Shown here: piece after piece, positions 63,030 to 64,000 of the stretch
Position numbering within the stretch: the first letter of the stretch is position 1
Layout: every line of letters begins with the position of its first letter
DNA from: Zobellia amurskyensis
GTDB lineage: Bacteria; Bacteroidota; Bacteroidia; Flavobacteriales; Flavobacteriaceae
DNA length: 64,000 bases
Assembly (NCBI RefSeq): GCF_009725985.1
Contig: NZ_RCNR01000006.1
Coordinates: forward strand, 1-64,000
Direction of reading: 5' to 3'
Notes under the pieces: generated by a model
Told to the model about the DNA's origin: nothing
Databases searched by the model: none
The model's input: the letters and a program-made list of their open reading frames with translations, nothing else
Made by a program: the position numbers and the translations under genes

Positions 63030-63458
63030 ATGAGGAAATCATACCTTAAACTTTTTGGCTTAGCATGTATGCTAACTATTGTATCTTGTAGTCTGGATGA
63101 TGATCGTGTAAATTTTCAATATACACCGCTCCAAATTACCGGTGCAAGCTTACCTGATACATTTGAATTAGGTCGTGTGTATACGGTAGACGTAAATATT
63201 CTTAGACCAGATGACTGTACTTTACTTGATCAGTTTGACGTAAGACGATCATTTACGGACACCACTCAAATAAGAACCATATCGGCGGTGGGTATTGTAC
63301 TCGATAAAGATGAGTGTGCAGCGCTAAACGACAGCCTGCAAGATGCATTTCAATTTGAAGTGCTATATACCAAACCGTATATTTTTAGATTTTATACCAG
63401 CGATGATTCCGAGGGAGAGCCCGAATTTTTAGAAATAGAAGTGCCAGTAAAAGAATAA
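63030..63458 (+). CDS. Hypothetical lipoprotein
   Basis: 142-aa protein with an SPII signal peptide ending LTIVSC (Cys20). The mature domain contains two cysteines (DDCTLLDQ, KDECAALND) that could form a disulfide and is acidic at the C-terminus. I do not recognise a family. It sits 83 bp before the sigma factor gene, so association with it is possible. Confidence 0.7.
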   Translation: MRKSYLKLFGLACMLTIVSCSLDDDRVNFQYTPLQITGASLPDTFELGRVYTVDVNILRPDDCTLLDQFDVRRSFTDTTQIRTISAVGIVLDKDECAALNDSLQDAFQFEVLYTKPYIFRFYTSDDSEGEPEFLEIEVPVKE

Positions 63459-63541
63459 TTACCTTTAACCTAAGTCATAAAATGTTTCTAAAGAATTATT
63501 TATAGGCGTGTAGCACATGCTTTTAAAAACACCATACTACC

Positions 63542-64000
63542 TTGGGTCTAGAAGAACTCATAAATAACTGTAAAAAAGGTAACAGACAGGCACAAGAACA
63601 ATTGTACCGGGATTATTCCCGAACGTTGTTCGGTATCTGCCTTAAGTATTCACGTACCCGAATGGAAGCAGAAGATAATCTTCATGACAGTTTTATGGTC
63701 ATCTATGAAAAAATCGGTCAGTTTAAATTTAAAGGTTCTTTTGAAGGGTGGCTCAAACGGATAACGGTAAATACCGTACTTCAAAAATATCGTAAAGAAG
63801 AACATCTTAGTTTAGTAACAGAAAATATTGAGGAAGGAGAACCAGAACTAGAGGGTGATTACGAGAATATAAGTTTGTCCATTTTGTTAAATCATATTCA
63901 AGAATTACCGGACAAGTATCGTCTCACATTTAACCTTTATGTTCTTGACGGATACACCCATAAAGAAATCAGTGAACTTTTAGGCACCTCCCAGGGAACT
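63542..64000 (+). CDS. ECF-type RNA polymerase sigma-70 factor (partial, runs off the window)
   Basis: From TTG 63542, 153 codons are open to the window end. An in-frame TAA at 63524-63526 rules out an earlier start. Region 2 is seen in LEELINNCKKGNRQAQEQLYRDYS, GICLKYSRTRMEAEDNLHDSFMVIYEKI and FKGSFEGWLKRITVNTVLQKYRK; region 4 begins at LPDKYRLTFNLYVLDGYTHKEISELLGTSQGT. The product is a typical Bacteroidota ECF sigma factor; the rest, and any anti-sigma gene, lie outside. Confidence 0.9.
   Translation, partial: MGLEELINNCKKGNRQAQEQLYRDYSRTLFGICLKYSRTRMEAEDNLHDSFMVIYEKIGQFKFKGSFEGWLKRITVNTVLQKYRKEEHLSLVTENIEEGEPELEGDYENISLSILLNHIQELPDKYRLTFNLYVLDGYTHKEISELLGTSQGT

Overview
The window is AT-rich chromosomal DNA from a member of the Bacteroidota, almost certainly a marine-type gliding flavobacterium (Flavobacteriaceae; the genus cannot be decided from sequence reading alone). 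The evidence is the gliding lipoprotein gene gldH, the RicT-GldH-PBP1A gene order, a B. subtilis/Wolinella-type SdhCAB, DUF3078, DUF2480 and DUF4153 proteins, many SPII lipoproteins, near absence of Shine-Dalgarno sequences, and repeated matches to the Bacteroidota -7 promoter box TAnnTTTG. I see no rRNA, tRNA, transposase, phage gene or CRISPR array.

Layout. 0.1-3 kb: a cell-surface lipoprotein with seven FnIII domains and a ThuA domain. 3-14.3 kb: a heme biosynthesis block (hemA, a hemC-hemD fusion, hemE, a GNAT gene, hemF, two small genes, then hemB), with a divergent AraC-type regulator in front and an opposing membrane-anchored SF2 helicase inside. 14.3-22.5 kb: mixed housekeeping genes (beta-lactamase-like hydrolase, CBS/DUF21 protein, ogt, DUF4153 protein, two nucleases, hflX). 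22.5-23.4 kb: a gene-free tandem array of three copies of a repeated element. 23.4-31.9 kb: the SUF iron-sulfur cluster locus, split into a sufABCD unit and a sufSE-sufT unit with an outer-membrane barrel gene between them. 32-43.5 kb: glycosyltransferase, thiL, hydrolase, brnQ, aminopeptidase P, a large BNR-repeat protein, a PfpI protein and a Vsr-like endonuclease. 43.6-47 kb: sdhCAB. 47-54.8 kb: rimK with a desuccinylase-like partner, a second ThuA protein, an aminotransferase and a 3-oxoacid CoA-transferase operon carrying an inserted four-helix-bundle gene. 54.9-64 kb: PBP1A, gldH, ricT, an MFS transporter, trhO, recA, a lipoprotein and the 5' part of an ECF sigma factor.

The most interesting signal is non-coding. 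Five copies of an element (three in tandem at 22536-23383, one at 42034-42303 and a divergent one at 52661-52943) share two CACAACA boxes exactly 21 bp apart. In four of the five, the second box starts exactly 8 bp before a TAnnTTTG-like -7 box. A conserved leader and a strong intrinsic terminator follow; the terminator stem differs in every copy. Four copies also have a TTCATCG-type box 31-32 bp upstream of the first repeat, and the two best copies carry an ACCRYTYRT pair, also 21 bp apart. This is the geometry of LytTR-type regulator sites. The elements look like a multicopy family of regulated small-RNA transcription units.

A second theme is iron. A 7-5-7 palindrome of the form ATTTAGA-N5-TCTAAAT lies between the AraC regulator and hemA. 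A one-mismatch version overlaps the start of the suf operon just downstream of its -7 box, and a degraded version lies upstream of the sdh promoter. This suggests shared Fur-like control of heme, Fe-S and possibly succinate dehydrogenase genes (inference).
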